Positions 21,201 to 31,034 are shown, numbered from the stretch's first letter. The stretch is 64,000 nt of DNA from Tridacna crocea (GCA_943736015.1 OX031070.1:26557673-26621672), one strand, 5' to 3'. The notes: generated by a model from the letters alone, not told the origin. Translations and numbers: made by a program.

Positions 21201-24200
21201 AATTCTTCATTTCTGTATAAGAGCAAGTAGCCCCCATCCATGAGACCCATGTTTCTTGATGGATCAAAATTTACAAACAAGTTTTGAAAAGGGTCACCCA
21301 AGGAACATCTCTCTGAAATAATTTCAAAATCTGACCAGGGGTTTCAGAGAAAGAGAATTTTAAAGAATTTCATCATGTCCATATAGTGCAAGTAGCCCCC
21401 ATTCACAAGACCATGTTTCTTGATGGATCAAAATTATATGTACAGCTTTTGGAAAGGGTCCCACAAGGAACATCTCTGTCAAATTATTTTAAAATCTGAC
21501 CACAGGTTTCAGAGAAGAAGAATTTTCAAGAATTCTTCATTTCCATATAGTGCAAGTAGCCCCCATTCACTAGAGCCATGTTTCTTGGCCAATCAAAATT
21601 TTGCGAACAATTTTAGAAAAGGGTCACCCAAGGAACATCTCTGTGAAATTATTTCAAAATCTGTCCAGCCATTTCAGAGAAGAAGAATTTTCAAGAATTT
21701 CTTCATTTCTATATAGTGCAAGTAGCCCCCATTCACCACAGCCATGTTTCTTGACCAATCAAAATTTCGCTAACAATTTTTGAAAAGGGTAACCCAAGGA
21801 ACAAGTCTGTGAAATTATTTCAAAATCTAACCAGCGGTTTCTGAGAAGAAGAATTTTTAAGAATTTCTTCATTTCTGTATAGTGCAAGAAGCCCCCATTC
21901 ACCAGAGCCATGTTTCTTGACAGATCAAAATTTCGCGAACAATTTTTGAAAAGGGTCATCCAAGGAACATCTCTGTGAAATTATTTTAAAATCTGACCAG
22001 CGGTTACAGAGAAGAAGAATTTTTAAGAATTTCTTCATTTCTGTACAGTGCAAGAAGCCCCCATTCACCAGAGCCATGTTTCTTGACGGATCAAAATTTC
22101 ACGAACAATTTTTGAAAAGGGTCACCTAAGGAACATCTGTGTGAAATTATTTTAAAATCTGGCCAGCGGTTTCAGAGAAGAAGAATTTTTAAGAATTTCA
22201 TCATTTCTGTATAGTGCAAGAAGCCCCCATTCACCAGAGCCATGTTTCTTGACGGATCAAAATTTCGCGAACAATTTTTGAAAAGGGTTACCCAAGGAAC
22301 ATCTGTGTGAAATTATTTTAAAATCTGGCCAGCGGTTTCAGAGAAGAAGATTTTTAAAGAATTTGCTAAAAAATTCCATTTCGTTGCCATGGCAACCAGA
22401 GTTTTTGACGGAATCAAATTCTGTGAACAATTTTTAAAGAGGACCTCCCAAGGAACATTCCAGCCAAGTTTGGTCCAAATCCGCCCAGCGGTTTAGGAGG
22501 AGTTGATGTTTAAAGAATTGTTGACGACGCACGACGCACTGACGCACGACGGACGACGGACACCTGGTGATCCTAAAAGCTCCCCTTGAGCACGTTGTGC
22601 TCAGGTGAGCTAATAAAATATGGAAAAAAAAATCCCCCCTATATAATATAATACAAGAGGGCCAAGATGGCCCTGGATCGCTCACCTGAGTTTTGAGATG
22701 ACCATAGCCTACATTTTTTTTTTTTTGAGGTATTGAAACATTGGAACCAAATTTATAATTTTGCTAAGCAATTTTCAAAAGGTCACCTGTAAAATTCATT
22801 TCCAAATCTGACCATCAGTTTCAAAAAGAAGAATTTTTAAGAATTCTTCATTTCTGTTTAAGAGCAAGTATCCCCCATCCACGAGAGCCATGTTTCTTGA
22901 TGGATCAAAATTTACGAACAAGTTTTGAAAAGGGTCACCCAAGGAACATTTCGGAAAATTTCTTTTAAAATCTGACCAGGGCTTTCAGAGAAAGAGAATT
23001 TTCAAGAATATCATCATGTCCATATAGTGCAAGTAGCTCCCATTCACAAGAGCAAGGATCACCCAAGGAACATCTCTGTCAAATTATTTTAAAATCTGAC
23101 TAGGGGTTTCAGAGAAAAAGAATTTTCAAGAATTTCTTCATTTCCATATAGTGCAAGTAGCCCCCATTCACCAGAGCCATGTTTCTTCATGGATCAAAAT
23201 TTTGTGAACAGGTTTTGAAAAGGGTCACCCAAGGATCATCACTGTGAAATCATTTTAAAATCTGTCCAGCCGTTTCAGAGAAGAAGAATTTTTAAAAATT
23301 TCTTTATTTCCCTATAGTGCAAGTAGCCCCCATTCACCAGAGCCATGTTTCTTGACGGATTAAAATTTTGTGAACACTTTTTGAAAAGGGTCACCCAAGG
23401 AATATCCCAGAGAAATTATTTCAAAATCTGACCAGTGGTTTCAGAGAAGAAAAAATTTTAAGAATTTCCTCATTTCCCAATAGTGCAAGAAGCCCCCATT
23501 CACCAGAGCCATGTTTCTTGACGAATCAAAATTTCGCGAACAATTTTTGAAAAGGGTCACCCAAGGAACATCTCTGTGAAATTATTTCAAAATCTGACCA
23601 GGGGTTTCGGAGAAGAAGATTTTTTTAAGAATTCCTTCATTTCTATTTAGTGCAAGTAGCCCCCGTTCACCAGAGCCACATTTTTTGACGGATCAAAATT
23701 TCACGAACAATTTTTGAAAAGGGTCACCCAAGGAACATATCTGTGAAATTATTTCAAAATCCAACCAGCGGTTTCAGAGGAGAAGATTTTTTAAGAATTC
23801 CTTCATTTCTGTATAGTGCAAGTAGCCCCCATTCACCAGAGCCACAATTTTTGACGGATCAAAATTTCACGAACAATTTTTGAAAAGGGTCACCCAAGGA
23901 ACATATCTGTGAAATTATTTCAAAATCCGACCAGCGGTTTCAGAGGAGAAGATTTTTAAAGAATTTGCTAAAAAATTCCATTTGGTTGCCATGGCAACCA
24001 GAGTTTTTGATGGAATCAAATTCTGTGAACAATTTTTAAAGAGGACCTCCCAAGGAACATTCCTGCCAAGTTTGGTCCAAATCCGCCCAGCGGTTTAGGA
24101 GGAGTTGATGTTTAAAGAATTGTTGACGACGCACGACGGACGACGGACGACGCACGACGGACGACGCACGACGCACGACGGACGACGGACGACGGACACC

Positions 24201-25584
24201 GGGTGATCCTAAAAGCTCCCCTTGAGCACGTTGTGCTCAGGTGAGCTAATAAACACAAGGAGTGCAACGTCTCGATTGCTGGCGCGAGCACCCGACAGCC
24301 TTTCCCAACCAAAATCACCCACGAAACAAACATTGATCATAATCTCCTTCAGCCTAGCGATAGACAAGACATTAATGTACCTGCGACATCCGGCGATACC
24401 TCAGTAGACACCTTTCAACCGGAGATATCCGTCATGTTTTACAGCTCTATCAGGACATTTTGATTTATCCGGGTGGCCATTCACTGACGTCACAGAAAGT
24501 AGCAGGTACCCTATTTTCGTATTACTTATTACTAGTATTTTTTTTTATTTTAAGACATTTATGGACATAAAATGATACTAAAGATTCTAGAAAAATCTGT
24601 AGTATCATGTGATGCCCATAAGTATCTTAAAAATGGAAAAATAATAGTAATAAGTAATACGAAAATACGGTATCTGCTACTTTCTGTGACGTCAGCGAAT
24701 GGCCACCCGGATAAATCAAAATGTCCTGATAGAGCTGTAAAACATGACAGATATCTCTGGTTGAAAGGTGTCTACTGAGGTATCGCCGGATGTCGCAGGT
24801 ACATGAATGTCTTGTCTATCGCTAGGCTGAAGGAGATTATGATCAATGTTTGTTTCGTGGGTGATTTTGGTTGGGAAAGGCTGTCGGGTGCTCGCGCCAG
24901 CAATCGAGACGTTGCACTCCTTGTGTTTATATTATATAGGGGGGGGATTTTTTTTCCATATTTTATCATTTATTTTGGTTATAGAATGTCAGATTCCTGT
25001 GGTTCAAACTCTGGATTTTGAGATAAAGGGTTGACAAGCAATTACTTGAATAAAGAATACTAATATTGTAAATATTGAGGAAAAAGGAGACAAAGCTGGC
25101 AACCAGCATTTTCACAAAACACTGGTTTCCAAACACGTTCAATTTGAACAAGTCTAAAAATTTGTCATTTGGTACAGGATTATTGCTTTACCTTCTGATT
25201 AGGGGAGGTAAACCACACCTCCGAAAATTTCAACACAATCACATACTCGCCATCTTTTTTGAGAGGAATGTCATAGCCAAATGTTTGCATATGATATCTT
25301 TCTGTCTGATATAAAATCTGGTCCTGAGGTACGACACGCTGAATCATTAATGATTTTCCATAATCGGATGAAATTCCGACGCTATGTGTATCCCTTTGGT
25401 AGCGAATACCCTGGATATCGGTGTGTGCCTCGCCTCCACAGTTAACAGCCCAAATCACGTCATCGATTACGAGGCAGTTTGTAAACAATGAGAGTGAGCA
25501 TAAAAGTGAGAACAAAAAGTTGCTTTCAACAGAAAACCGTCGCATGGATACGAGGAAATTTGATAGAAATGCCAGAATCAACAT
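14975..25584 (-). CDS. MLEC: malectin, four exons: join of 25584-25192, 19676-19494, 16952-16895, 15201-14975
   Basis: Malectin is an ER type I membrane lectin that binds diglucosylated high-mannose N-glycans early in glycoprotein quality control, working with ribophorin I of the oligosaccharyltransferase complex (known for vertebrates). The four exons join in phase into 286 residues; vertebrate malectin is about 290. In order: a hydrophobic signal segment (residues 22-39), the malectin domain from VIWAVN (43-48) to about residue 210, with the family motifs GGEAH, DQILYQTERY, TFGY, VLKFSEV, AHDEI, VEFVKGD and DNPK, then an Asp/Glu-rich linker (NQDEEEDEEEE), and a C-terminal membrane helix ending LLFCLCKL. 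The aromatic residues of the sugar pocket (Tyr in DYG and ERY, Phe-Gly-Tyr) and the Asp of DNPK are present. Introns of about 5.5, 2.5 and 1.7 kb are full of MITEs. No frameshift is seen, so it is probably functional. Confidence 0.95.
15254..15481 (+). mobile_element. MITE A, full length, malectin intron 3
   Basis: TTAA both ends; centre ggctagc. It begins 51 bp upstream of the exon 4 acceptor. Confidence 0.9.
15500..15745 (+). mobile_element. two decayed MITE A pieces
   Basis: A right half (15500-15583, ccccacaaggttttcaaaag) then a diverged copy with core gaacatgctggttcccattt and tip gtttggtataaag. Confidence 0.55.
15931..16156 (-). mobile_element. MITE A, full length
   Basis: Left TTAA; the right tip is gtgtggtaaagtatt; one arm change (cccacgatg). 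Confidence 0.85.
16532..16743 (+). mobile_element. MITE A, decayed
   Basis: Core aagatgctggcaactagcat; ends near TTAA 16740-16743, about 150 bp downstream of malectin exon 3 in transcript order. Confidence 0.6.
16895..16952 (-). CDS. MLEC: malectin exon 3 (58 bp)
   Basis: A small exon: acceptor TTTTTGATTTCAG, then GGTGACTTGGACAATCCC, encoding GDLDNPKINAIYVMRGAVD, then one base of a split codon before the donor GTAAGG (from 16894). The DNPK motif holds the Asp that contacts the glycan in characterised malectins. The phase (1 at its 3' end) matches exon 4. Confidence 0.92.
17692..17911 (+). mobile_element. MITE A, diverged
   Basis: gtcaccaaatgacaaaattt at the left; tatgtggtaaacggttaa at the right; stem damaged. 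Confidence 0.7.
18688..18897 (-). mobile_element. MITE A, E2 tip lost
   Basis: Perfect core; right TTAA 18894-18897; the left end grades into unrelated intron sequence. Confidence 0.82.
18986..19219 (+). mobile_element. MITE A, full length
   Basis: TTAA both ends; an A-run in the left arm (gaaaaaaaaaaattgcagg). Confidence 0.85.
19216..19400 (+). mobile_element. MITE A, E1 shortened
   Basis: Shares TTAA with the previous copy; starts at aagcacttgcagatgac; core ctgtgtatcagc. Ends about 90 bp past malectin exon 2. Confidence 0.75.
19494..19676 (-). CDS. MLEC: malectin exon 2
   Basis: Sixty-one codons, phase 0 at both ends. The acceptor is TTTTTTGCAG (AG at 19678-19677) and the donor is GTACAT (from 19493). 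It encodes VFDILLNKEHTV through VPVEFVK-type sequence with the family motif AHDEIVPF, and continues the lectin domain directly from exon 1. Confidence 0.93.
19760..20236 (-). pseudogene. possible gene fragment inside malectin intron 1
   Basis: From ATG at 20236 the minus strand encodes MADGDTKRKRLSMRDIQSYF, a basic N-terminus with a degenerate PCNA-box-like pattern (I..YF, lacking the Gln). A single TAA at 20095-20093 interrupts the frame after 47 codons. The same frame then stays open through two imperfect repeats of a Ser/Asp/Asn-rich unit (SESE, SVDN) and a basic stretch NRRVFKRKW. The surroundings are more CpG-rich than the rest of the intron. Similar starts occur in hAT- and zinc-finger-type transposon proteins, but I cannot name the family. 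It could be a retrocopy or a transposon 5' end. Confidence 0.35.
21015..22613 (+). mobile_element. satellite-bearing element, ~166-bp monomers (copy 1)
   Basis: It begins acaagagggccaagatggcc (a hairpin) followed by gctcacctga, and ends gtgctcaggtgagc. The core is a tandem array with period about 166 bp (the landmark catgtttcttga recurs near 21412, 21576, 21742, 21908, 22075 and 22242). A gacgcacgacgg minisatellite lies near the right end. Insertion splits the left arm of the foldback element. Confidence 0.8.
22652..24249 (+). mobile_element. satellite-bearing element, ~166-bp monomers (copy 2)
   Basis: Same orientation, ends and monomer as the copy at 21.0 kb but an independent insertion: the foldback arm sequence on either side differs. 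The target duplication lies within ATAA but cannot be fixed because the site is AT-rich. The right-end minisatellite (gacgacgcacgacggacgac, 24124-24200) is longer than in copy 1. Confidence 0.8.
25060..25183 (-). mobile_element. MITE A right part, 7 bp from a malectin splice donor
   Basis: Core gctggcaaccagcattttca; tip gtcatttggtacaggatta. The malectin exon 1 donor GT is at 25191-25190. Confidence 0.7.
25192..25584 (-). CDS. MLEC: malectin exon 1 (signal peptide and N-terminal two thirds of lectin domain)
   Basis: This exon carries 131 codons and ends in phase 0 at CAGAAG before the donor GTAAAG (25191-25186). Two in-frame starts are possible. Met1 is at 25584. Met14 is at 25545 and gives a cleaner signal peptide: MRRFSVESN, then a hydrophobic run to about residue 39. 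I prefer Met14 as the functional start but give the longer frame. Motifs VIWAVN, GGEAH, SSDYG, DQILYQTERY and FGYDIPL are all here. Confidence 0.92.
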
Positions 25585-25611
25585 CGTTGTTTGACACCGG
25601 GAAGCTTTTTA

Positions 25612-25626
25612 CCAGGAAGTGACGTT
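25612..25626 (-). promoter_or_regulatory. possible ETS/CRE composite site upstream of malectin
   Basis: On the minus strand the sequence reads AACGTCACTTCCTGG, about 28 bp upstream of the first malectin Met codon. It joins a CRE half site (CGTCA) to an ETS core (ACTTCC), a common composite in TATA-less housekeeping promoters. The transcription start is unknown, so this is only a pattern match. Confidence 0.3.
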
Positions 25627-25827
25627 GTATGTTGAAAGGGTATGTGTAATCCCCGGCCGCCCAAGTAAACAAATACAACTTGGACCGCGCTATCAAATAT
25701 AATAATATCTATTATCTAAATTTTGAATTTATTGATAAATGTTACGTTTGAAAATATGAAATATATACACAAAGAACAATTTTCTGTCCATAGTCAATTT
25801 TTCCTTTTGCCATCTGATATGTAACCT

Positions 25828-25945
25828 TTACTGTTTACCAAACAATCATGTTAAAAAAATAAAGACCTTGAGGAAGTTCTTAGGATTTTAAAAATGTGAA
25901 AAAGAAAAAAGAGAAAATGTTGATAACCAGCAAACAATGCACTCC
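25828..25945 (-). mobile_element. MITE A left half, cut at the hairpin centre
   Basis: tgtttaccaaacaatcatgt to gaaaatgttgataaccagca, then directly the next copy. Confidence 0.6.
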
Positions 25946-26033
25946 TTTAACTCTTTGCCAAACAACAATCTTTTCGGCTTGTCCAAATCTAAAGCATTTG
26001 CAGACGACAGTATAGTGACTGAAAATTTGAAAA

Positions 26034-26909
26034 TCTTCTTCTAAAGTACTTGGAATTATGAGAAAGCTGAAATTTACACTGAATAGGAAATCATTAAACC
26101 AAATTTATTTGTCTTATGTAGCACCATTACTAGAATACGCGTCAATTGTTTGGGATGGTTGTTCTGATTCCTGTGCAAATTCTCTACAAAAAATTCAAAA
26201 CGAAGCTGCCAGAATTGTAACTGGTCTCACCCGTTCTGTTTCCTTAGAAAACTTGTTCTTAGAATGTGGATGGCAATCTTTGAAAGATAGGCGGGAAACC
26301 CAAAAAATGTTTTTTATGTATAAAGCAACCCATCAGATGGTTCCCGAATACATTGCAGACTTGATTCCGCCACTTATAGCAGACACAACGCAATATGCTC
26401 TTAGAAACATTACTGATTTAAGAAACATATCTACTCGCACTACAATTTCTCAAAAATCTTGTATCCCTTCTTCAATATATATTTGGAACAATTTAAATGA
26501 AAACCAGAAGAATGTTAATTCGTTTTCGACTTTTAAAAAATTAATTTCAAGTAGGTTCCCAATAACCCCTGTCCCCGCCTATTACCTTGAAGGCAATCGT
26601 TTCTTATCAGTTATGCATGCCCGGATTAGGAATAAATGCAGTGGACTAAATAGTGATTTGTTTCATAATTATCTTCGTAACAGCCAGCTTTGCACGTGCT
26701 CGGTGGAATCTGAAGACGCCGAACACTATTTTTTCAGATGCAATCTTTTTGTTATCCAAAGACTGCACTTATTTAATTCTATTCAGCACCTTAATCCATT
26801 GAATGTAGATGATCTTCTTTTTGGCAAACCATCCCTAACAGATCGAGAAAATTCAGAATTATTTGTATCAGTCCAGGAGTATATTCAACAAACTGGCCGA
26901 TTTACTTGA
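26034..26909 (+). CDS. non-LTR retrotransposon ORF2, C-terminal fragment (RT thumb and zinc knuckle)
   Basis: About 291 residues, uninterrupted. Recognisable pieces of the C-terminal part of non-LTR reverse transcriptases: LGIMRKLKF, LSYVAPLLEYASIVWD, IQNEAARIVTGLTR, the region PVPAYYLEGNR, HARIRNKCSGLNSDLF, and the Cys-rich end C.CSVESEDAEHYFFRC, a CCHC-like knuckle typical of this group. The catalytic YADD part and the endonuclease are lost by 5' truncation, so it cannot act alone. The ATG at 26058 is internal and not a true start. The intact frame suggests a fairly recent insertion. Confidence 0.85.
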   Translation, partial: SSSKVLGIMRKLKFTLNRKSLNQIYLSYVAPLLEYASIVWDGCSDSCANSLQKIQNEAARIVTGLTRSVSLENLFLECGWQSLKDRRETQKMFFMYKATHQMVPEYIADLIPPLIADTTQYALRNITDLRNISTRTTISQKSCIPSSIYIWNNLNENQKNVNSFSTFKKLISSRFPITPVPAYYLEGNRFLSVMHARIRNKCSGLNSDLFHNYLRNSQLCTCSVESEDAEHYFFRCNLFVIQRLHLFNSIQHLNPLNVDDLLFGKPSLTDRENSELFVSVQEYIQQTGRFT

Positions 26910-26961
26910 TATAAGCATACTGTCGTATGATCTGACTTTTCCTTTTGAGCAAATGGACAAA

Positions 26962-27062
26962 ATCTCTGTCTGTCTGTCTGTCTGTTTGTATGTTTGTCGT
27001 TCTGACTCTCTGTCTGTCTGTTTATCTGTCTGTCTATCTGTCTGTCTCTCCTTCTCTCTATA
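26962..27062 (+). repeat. CTGT/CTAT microsatellite in the retrotransposon 3' UTR
   Basis: Runs of TCTG units with interruptions (TTTG, TATC, TCTC) just after the ORF2 stop. Confidence 0.8.
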
Positions 27063-27353
27063 TCTCTTTCTTGTGTATTATAATTAGTTGTGGAACACTT
27101 GTAAATTCATTATATTGTAGGGGGAGGGTCGATTTCTAAGTTGTTATAACTTGTGACCCAACCCCATTTCCATGTAAATTTGAGGGAAAATAAATATGTT
27201 TAAACTAAACTAACTGAAAATTTGAAATTTGTAATGCGAAGGGTGGAAAAAAGGAGAAAATGCTGGTTACCATGCAGCAATTTCTCCTTTTTCCACAATG
27301 TTTTCAAAAGGTTTCTTTCTCAAGGTTGTCAAAAGTAGGCATTGTGTGGGAAT

Positions 27354-27650
27354 GGACCTTTCCCAAACAATCCCTGGTTTTTACGGATCAGGAACAGAAG
27401 CCTTCTGAAAACATTGTGGGAAAAGGAAAAAATGCTGGTAACCAGCATTTTATCCTTTTCCCACAATGTTTTCTCCCTTATCATACAGAAAAATCATCTT
27501 TTAAGCAACTTTTAATTTGTCATCTGCTTAATGCTTTCAATTTGGTCTGGTCCAAAATTGAACTGGCCACCGTTGTTTATCCTATACACGTAGTAGTATC
27601 AGGGGCGGTAACCAGTCTAGTCTAAAATTTGCAGTTTGGGAAAGGGTTAA
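27354..27650 (-). mobile_element. MITE A, full length with ~65-bp insertion in E1
   Basis: The phrase 'gtctggtccaaaatt' is followed by extra sequence and then again by gtctagtctaaaattt. Right TTAA 27647-27650. Confidence 0.82.
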
Positions 27651-28911
27651 AGTCATTGTTTGGTACTGTCATCTCAAGGACAATTTTTTAACTGACCTTT
27701 CATCTACACTGCATGTTTTTAGGCCAGGGAATCCCTCTCAAGGGATTCCCTTGCCTATAGGGATCGTAAGCTGCCTTTTCCGAACTACTTTCAGACAAAA
27801 TGTTGAACGGTGTGTCCACTCGATATCGCTGAGTCCGCCAAAACAACTAGTTTCCCTCAAAGTTTTCATCTGCAAAGTGCCATGGAATTGCAAGGGTATT
27901 ACGACCCTTGAATAAGTGACGAGTGTGTGCTTTTTATCCCGTTTTCGTCATTAACATTGACCTAATAAAGGGGTAACCTGATAAACTTAGATTTATCCGG
28001 CGGTTGTGTATTCCGACGCGCTATACGGTTAATATCTATAACGTTGTGTTGACATTTGAACATATGTGTCACAAAACGCGTCTCCGGTGAAATGCGATTG
28101 TAAATAAAGCAAACTACATATAGAATATTGGCCCGTGTTACGTTTATTACTTTTTCTTATGTATATCGACTAAATCTAGGGTACTTTGACAGTGCTGCTT
28201 TCTACACCGATAAAAATCCAACTATTTCCCACTAGTGTGTCCACTTCTCTGCATACCACCCGCTGTTGTGATAGCAATTTCCGACTGCTGGAGAAATCGG
28301 CCCCTGGAAATATCGTCCCCGAACTGCTTGGAGACGATTTCTCCGGAGAAATCTGGTGAAATCGTCCCCAAATAAAATTTTAGAGAAATCGACCCCAACA
28401 TCAAATTTCATCCATATCGTTATTCAAGTTATCTATAAACATTATTTTTGAAACTTCGTTGTCTTTAGTACGTACATTATGTGTATTAGTTACCTTTATC
28501 CAAGAGTTATTTGGTAGTTTTGCCAATGTTTATAACTGGCTATTTCACACTGATACGATGTATTTCACACCTTTTACACCTGTCACAAATAGATTACACC
28601 TGTGTGGTTCTTAAAATATCTATTTGATTGACTTTGATTTGAAACCAAATAAATGTTTATATATTTTTTCTGTATTGGTTCGCTTGTCATTTAATGTATT
28701 TTTTTATATTCATTAATGCCCATTATTTTGATTTATTGTATGAAGATTTTTTTTCATCCCCTCTCTCTCTCGTATATTTTCCTGCCCTTTCCTACTTGTA
28801 CATTTTCCATCACCCAATACGAGGTTCATGTCCAGCCGTCGATCGTGAAGTCACCAGTTCGATCACATAAAGTGTGTTTTATTGAATCACATCTCTGGTT
28901 ACCGTATATTG

Positions 28912-29062
28912 AAACCCTTTTCCACAAAAGCATTTCCTCCTTTTCCCACAATATTTTCTAGCTTTTGAAAGACGAATGTTACTTTTTTATTAACATTTGA
29001 TTTGTCTTCTGCAACTGCTTTTAACTTTTTTTCCGGAAAAAAATGTTTTTTGGTTAAGGGAG
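28912..29062 (-). mobile_element. MITE A, decayed
   Basis: ttttccacaaaagcatttcc then ctccttttcccacaatattt and cttctgcaactgctttt; lies in the middle part unique to the 27716 element. Confidence 0.55.
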
Positions 29063-29379
29063 ATTTTTGAAAAAGAAAAACACTTATTTACAGAGATTCA
29101 AAGGACTTAGATTTCAGAGACCTGTATGTTCAGTATGTGATGAGAGAGAATTGTACCCCATCACAATACCTATCATCAATCCTCAATAGGAAATTGACCG
29201 AGCTTGTGGACTCTTACAGTGTACTTCGCTAACAACTGAACTATATTCCACTGAAAAAACCATCATTTTAGCAACACTTCAGTTGTCTGCAAGATACTTT
29301 CAATGTTGATAATTCTGAAAATCTGGGGAATGGAGGCATACTGACTAGTGCAAGCTATAAATATCTTTCAAACAGCCTA

Positions 29380-29384
<5 letters not shown>

Positions 29385-29415
<31 letters not shown>
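29385..29415 (+). repeat. (CT)n microsatellite
   Basis: About 15 CT units inside the variable middle of the hairpin-ended element. Confidence 0.9.
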
Positions 29416-29417
<2 letters not shown>

Positions 29418-30239
29418 ATTACGTTGCACCAGCCAGGCTGATTTAAAAAGCGTGTTGTCCACAGAGCATCTTGATTTTGAGACAAAACCAAAATGTTTTT
29501 CAAGGCTCTTTTGGCTAACACCATGTTAAATTTTGCTTCTGATGAAGCACCTTAATTTACCATCTGTAAAAGTTGCTTATAAATCTCAGTTTTTAATTTT
29601 AATTATATGTTGGTCCTATAATCTCTCATGAAGTGATTATACTAAATTTTTTGTGGGTCATCAATGGAAATTAAATAGAGGTAGTTGATTTGCCAATTAA
29701 AATAGTGATAAAACATTTTTAATACATGTATACAATCTACTGTGCGACGTAATTGACAATAAAGAAACTTGTCATTTGATTAGGATAAATTTTTGGGGAA
29801 AAATATGCTACTGTTAATAGACGACTCATAAATGTGAAAAATAACGTCATTCAGGACTTCACATGTTTTCAGAAAATTTAGATAACCGAAGTTGGTATTG
29901 CACCGATTGAATAGTTCAATTTTGACTTGAGATTGTTTACAAGCACGACAAATTACTAAGTATTCTAAGCCATTATCAAGCACCCCATAAAGTTTTGTGA
30001 GTACATGCCTAGCTCTGGCTTAATTAGTTTCTGGCTGGTGCTTTCTTGTATCAGTTCAAAATTTCCTGTTAAAAACAAGAATTCCAGGGGCTTAGTGGAA
30101 TCCGCTTGTATCCATGTCCGTCTACCTGTTTGTATTAATCAAAATTGACCTCTTGTATTGTTTCGTATCCTCAATTTCCTGTTTTCTGTTAATGGTTTCA
30201 TTCTAGCCGAGTCTAAAATTGTTGTACACATGGTAGAGT

Positions 30240-30400
30240 GAAAATCTTCGATAAACTACAAAATTCTAGACCTGTCAGAAATAAGAAACACAAAGTCAAA
30301 TTTGACTGGAAGGATGGTGGATGTCATAGAAAGGGTAGAAATAATTTTAGGGAAAATAGAAAGCCTTTCTCCTTGAAACTCCGGATTATTTAGTAAACTG
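30240..30400 (+). mobile_element. MITE A, decayed
   Basis: cgataaactacaaaattcta then gacctgtcagaaat; the core is nearly lost. Confidence 0.4.
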
Positions 30401-30423
30401 TCAGAGGGGCATTTAACCAGATT

Positions 30424-30770
30424 TTTAGGTATGAGTAGAACTCATACCCTGGAGAACTCGTACCCCAATCTCAAGGGTACGAGTTCCCCAGAGAAGTCGA
30501 TCGTACCCAGGATACGAGTTCTCTGAAGAACTCGTTCCCCCACATATACTTATACCGGTAGTTTACCATCATGTTGTCAACTTTTATTTTCATGCCATTA
30601 TTATGATGTAGATCTGATGATAATGGGTTGTTGTTTTTGTACACCTGTTGAAAAGACATAAATACATGTAAAGTAAAGAAACTTGTATTTCTTTTTTGTA
30701 CATGTATCTGCTGAAAAGACATAAATGAAGAAACTTCTGTGTTTTTTCATGCATTGTTTATATTTTGTGT
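30424..30770. repeat. GAGAACTCGTACC repeat block, copy 1
   Basis: Four direct or inverted copies of gagaactcgtaccc / gggtacgagttc in 110 bp, followed by a dispersed piece (gtttaccatcatgttgtcaa; gttgaaaagacataaata). Relatives at 32895, 34048 and 46797. Confidence 0.6.
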
Positions 30771-30802
30771 TTGATAATCTGGAGTTAAATTTTCTTCACA
30801 AG

Positions 30803-31034
30803 TTAACCCTCTACAACACAATCCCTAGTCTAAACCAACCTGAAGCAGGACGATTCTGAGGACCTTGCTGGGAAAGGAGAAAATTCTGGTAACCAGCGTT
30901 CCCCCTCCCCCTCATTTTCCACAATGTTTTCTACCCTGTTGAGGACTATTGTTTCATTTGTCTCACTTTCGAATGTTTTTTTTTTTGCAGAAGTTTTCAA
31001 GTTAGAAGAGTAGAATTTGTCGTTTGGTAGTTAC
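30803..31034 (-). mobile_element. MITE A, diverged
   Basis: Left TTAA; core aaattctggtaaccagcgtt then a C-rich run; tip gtcgtttggtagtta. Confidence 0.75.

Larger units (their letters stand above)
20981..25001. mobile_element. foldback element with two satellite elements nested in its left arm
   Basis: Termini are CACAGGAATCTGACATTC and its complement at 24984-25001. A 7-bp target duplication GTTCAAA lies at 20974-20980 and 25002-25008. The right arm (about 24590-25001) is matched by the left arm in three pieces: 20981-21014, 22614-22651 and 24250 to about 24590. The pieces are separated by two independent insertions. The whole is palindromic to its centre near 24590, without coding capacity. 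It sits inside a MITE A copy in malectin intron 1. Confidence 0.85.
20713..25034 (+). mobile_element. MITE A with two cores, split by the foldback element
   Basis: Left part 20713-20980 contains a decayed first core (20820-20875) and a good second one (20893-20943). The right tip is 25002-25034, across the foldback insertion. Confidence 0.75.
26033..27212 (+). mobile_element. 5'-truncated non-LTR retrotransposon inserted in a MITE
   Basis: The insertion is bounded by a 15-bp target duplication, ACTGAAAATTTGAAA at 26018-26032 and 27213-27227, and splits a MITE A copy. It contains the 3' part of the reverse transcriptase ORF, a CTGT-rich 3' UTR and a short TAAAC-type tail (taaactaaactaa). Frame is open from the very 5' breakpoint, as expected of a truncated reverse-transcribed copy. 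The orientation and ORF ending suggest a Jockey/CR1-group element. Confidence 0.85.
25947..27355 (+). mobile_element. MITE A, full length, split by the retrotransposon
   Basis: Left part 25947-26032 and right part 27213-27355 join cleanly at the 15-bp duplication; the left stem arm is shortened in the right part. Confidence 0.85.
27716..30181 (-). mobile_element. hairpin-ended element, possibly Helitron-like (copy 1)
   Basis: Shares ~980 bp at one end (27716-28690) and ~370 bp at the other (about 29820-30181) with the copy at 50069-52332, but the middle differs. The left end carries GGGAATCCCT-ctca-AGGGATTCCC (27727-27750). Read on the minus strand this is a 10-bp hairpin close to a terminal GGCCTAA, resembling Helitron 3' ends (hairpin, then CTRR). 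No Rep/helicase frame is visible, so it would be non-autonomous. Confidence 0.5.

Noticed and set aside
21015-24249. Possible CRISPR-like regularly spaced repeats
   Set aside because: Period ~166 bp with no distinct spacers, eukaryotic context and transposon ends; these are satellite monomers.
26863-27087. CLSVCLSV-type frame
   Set aside because: Translation of the CTGT microsatellite.
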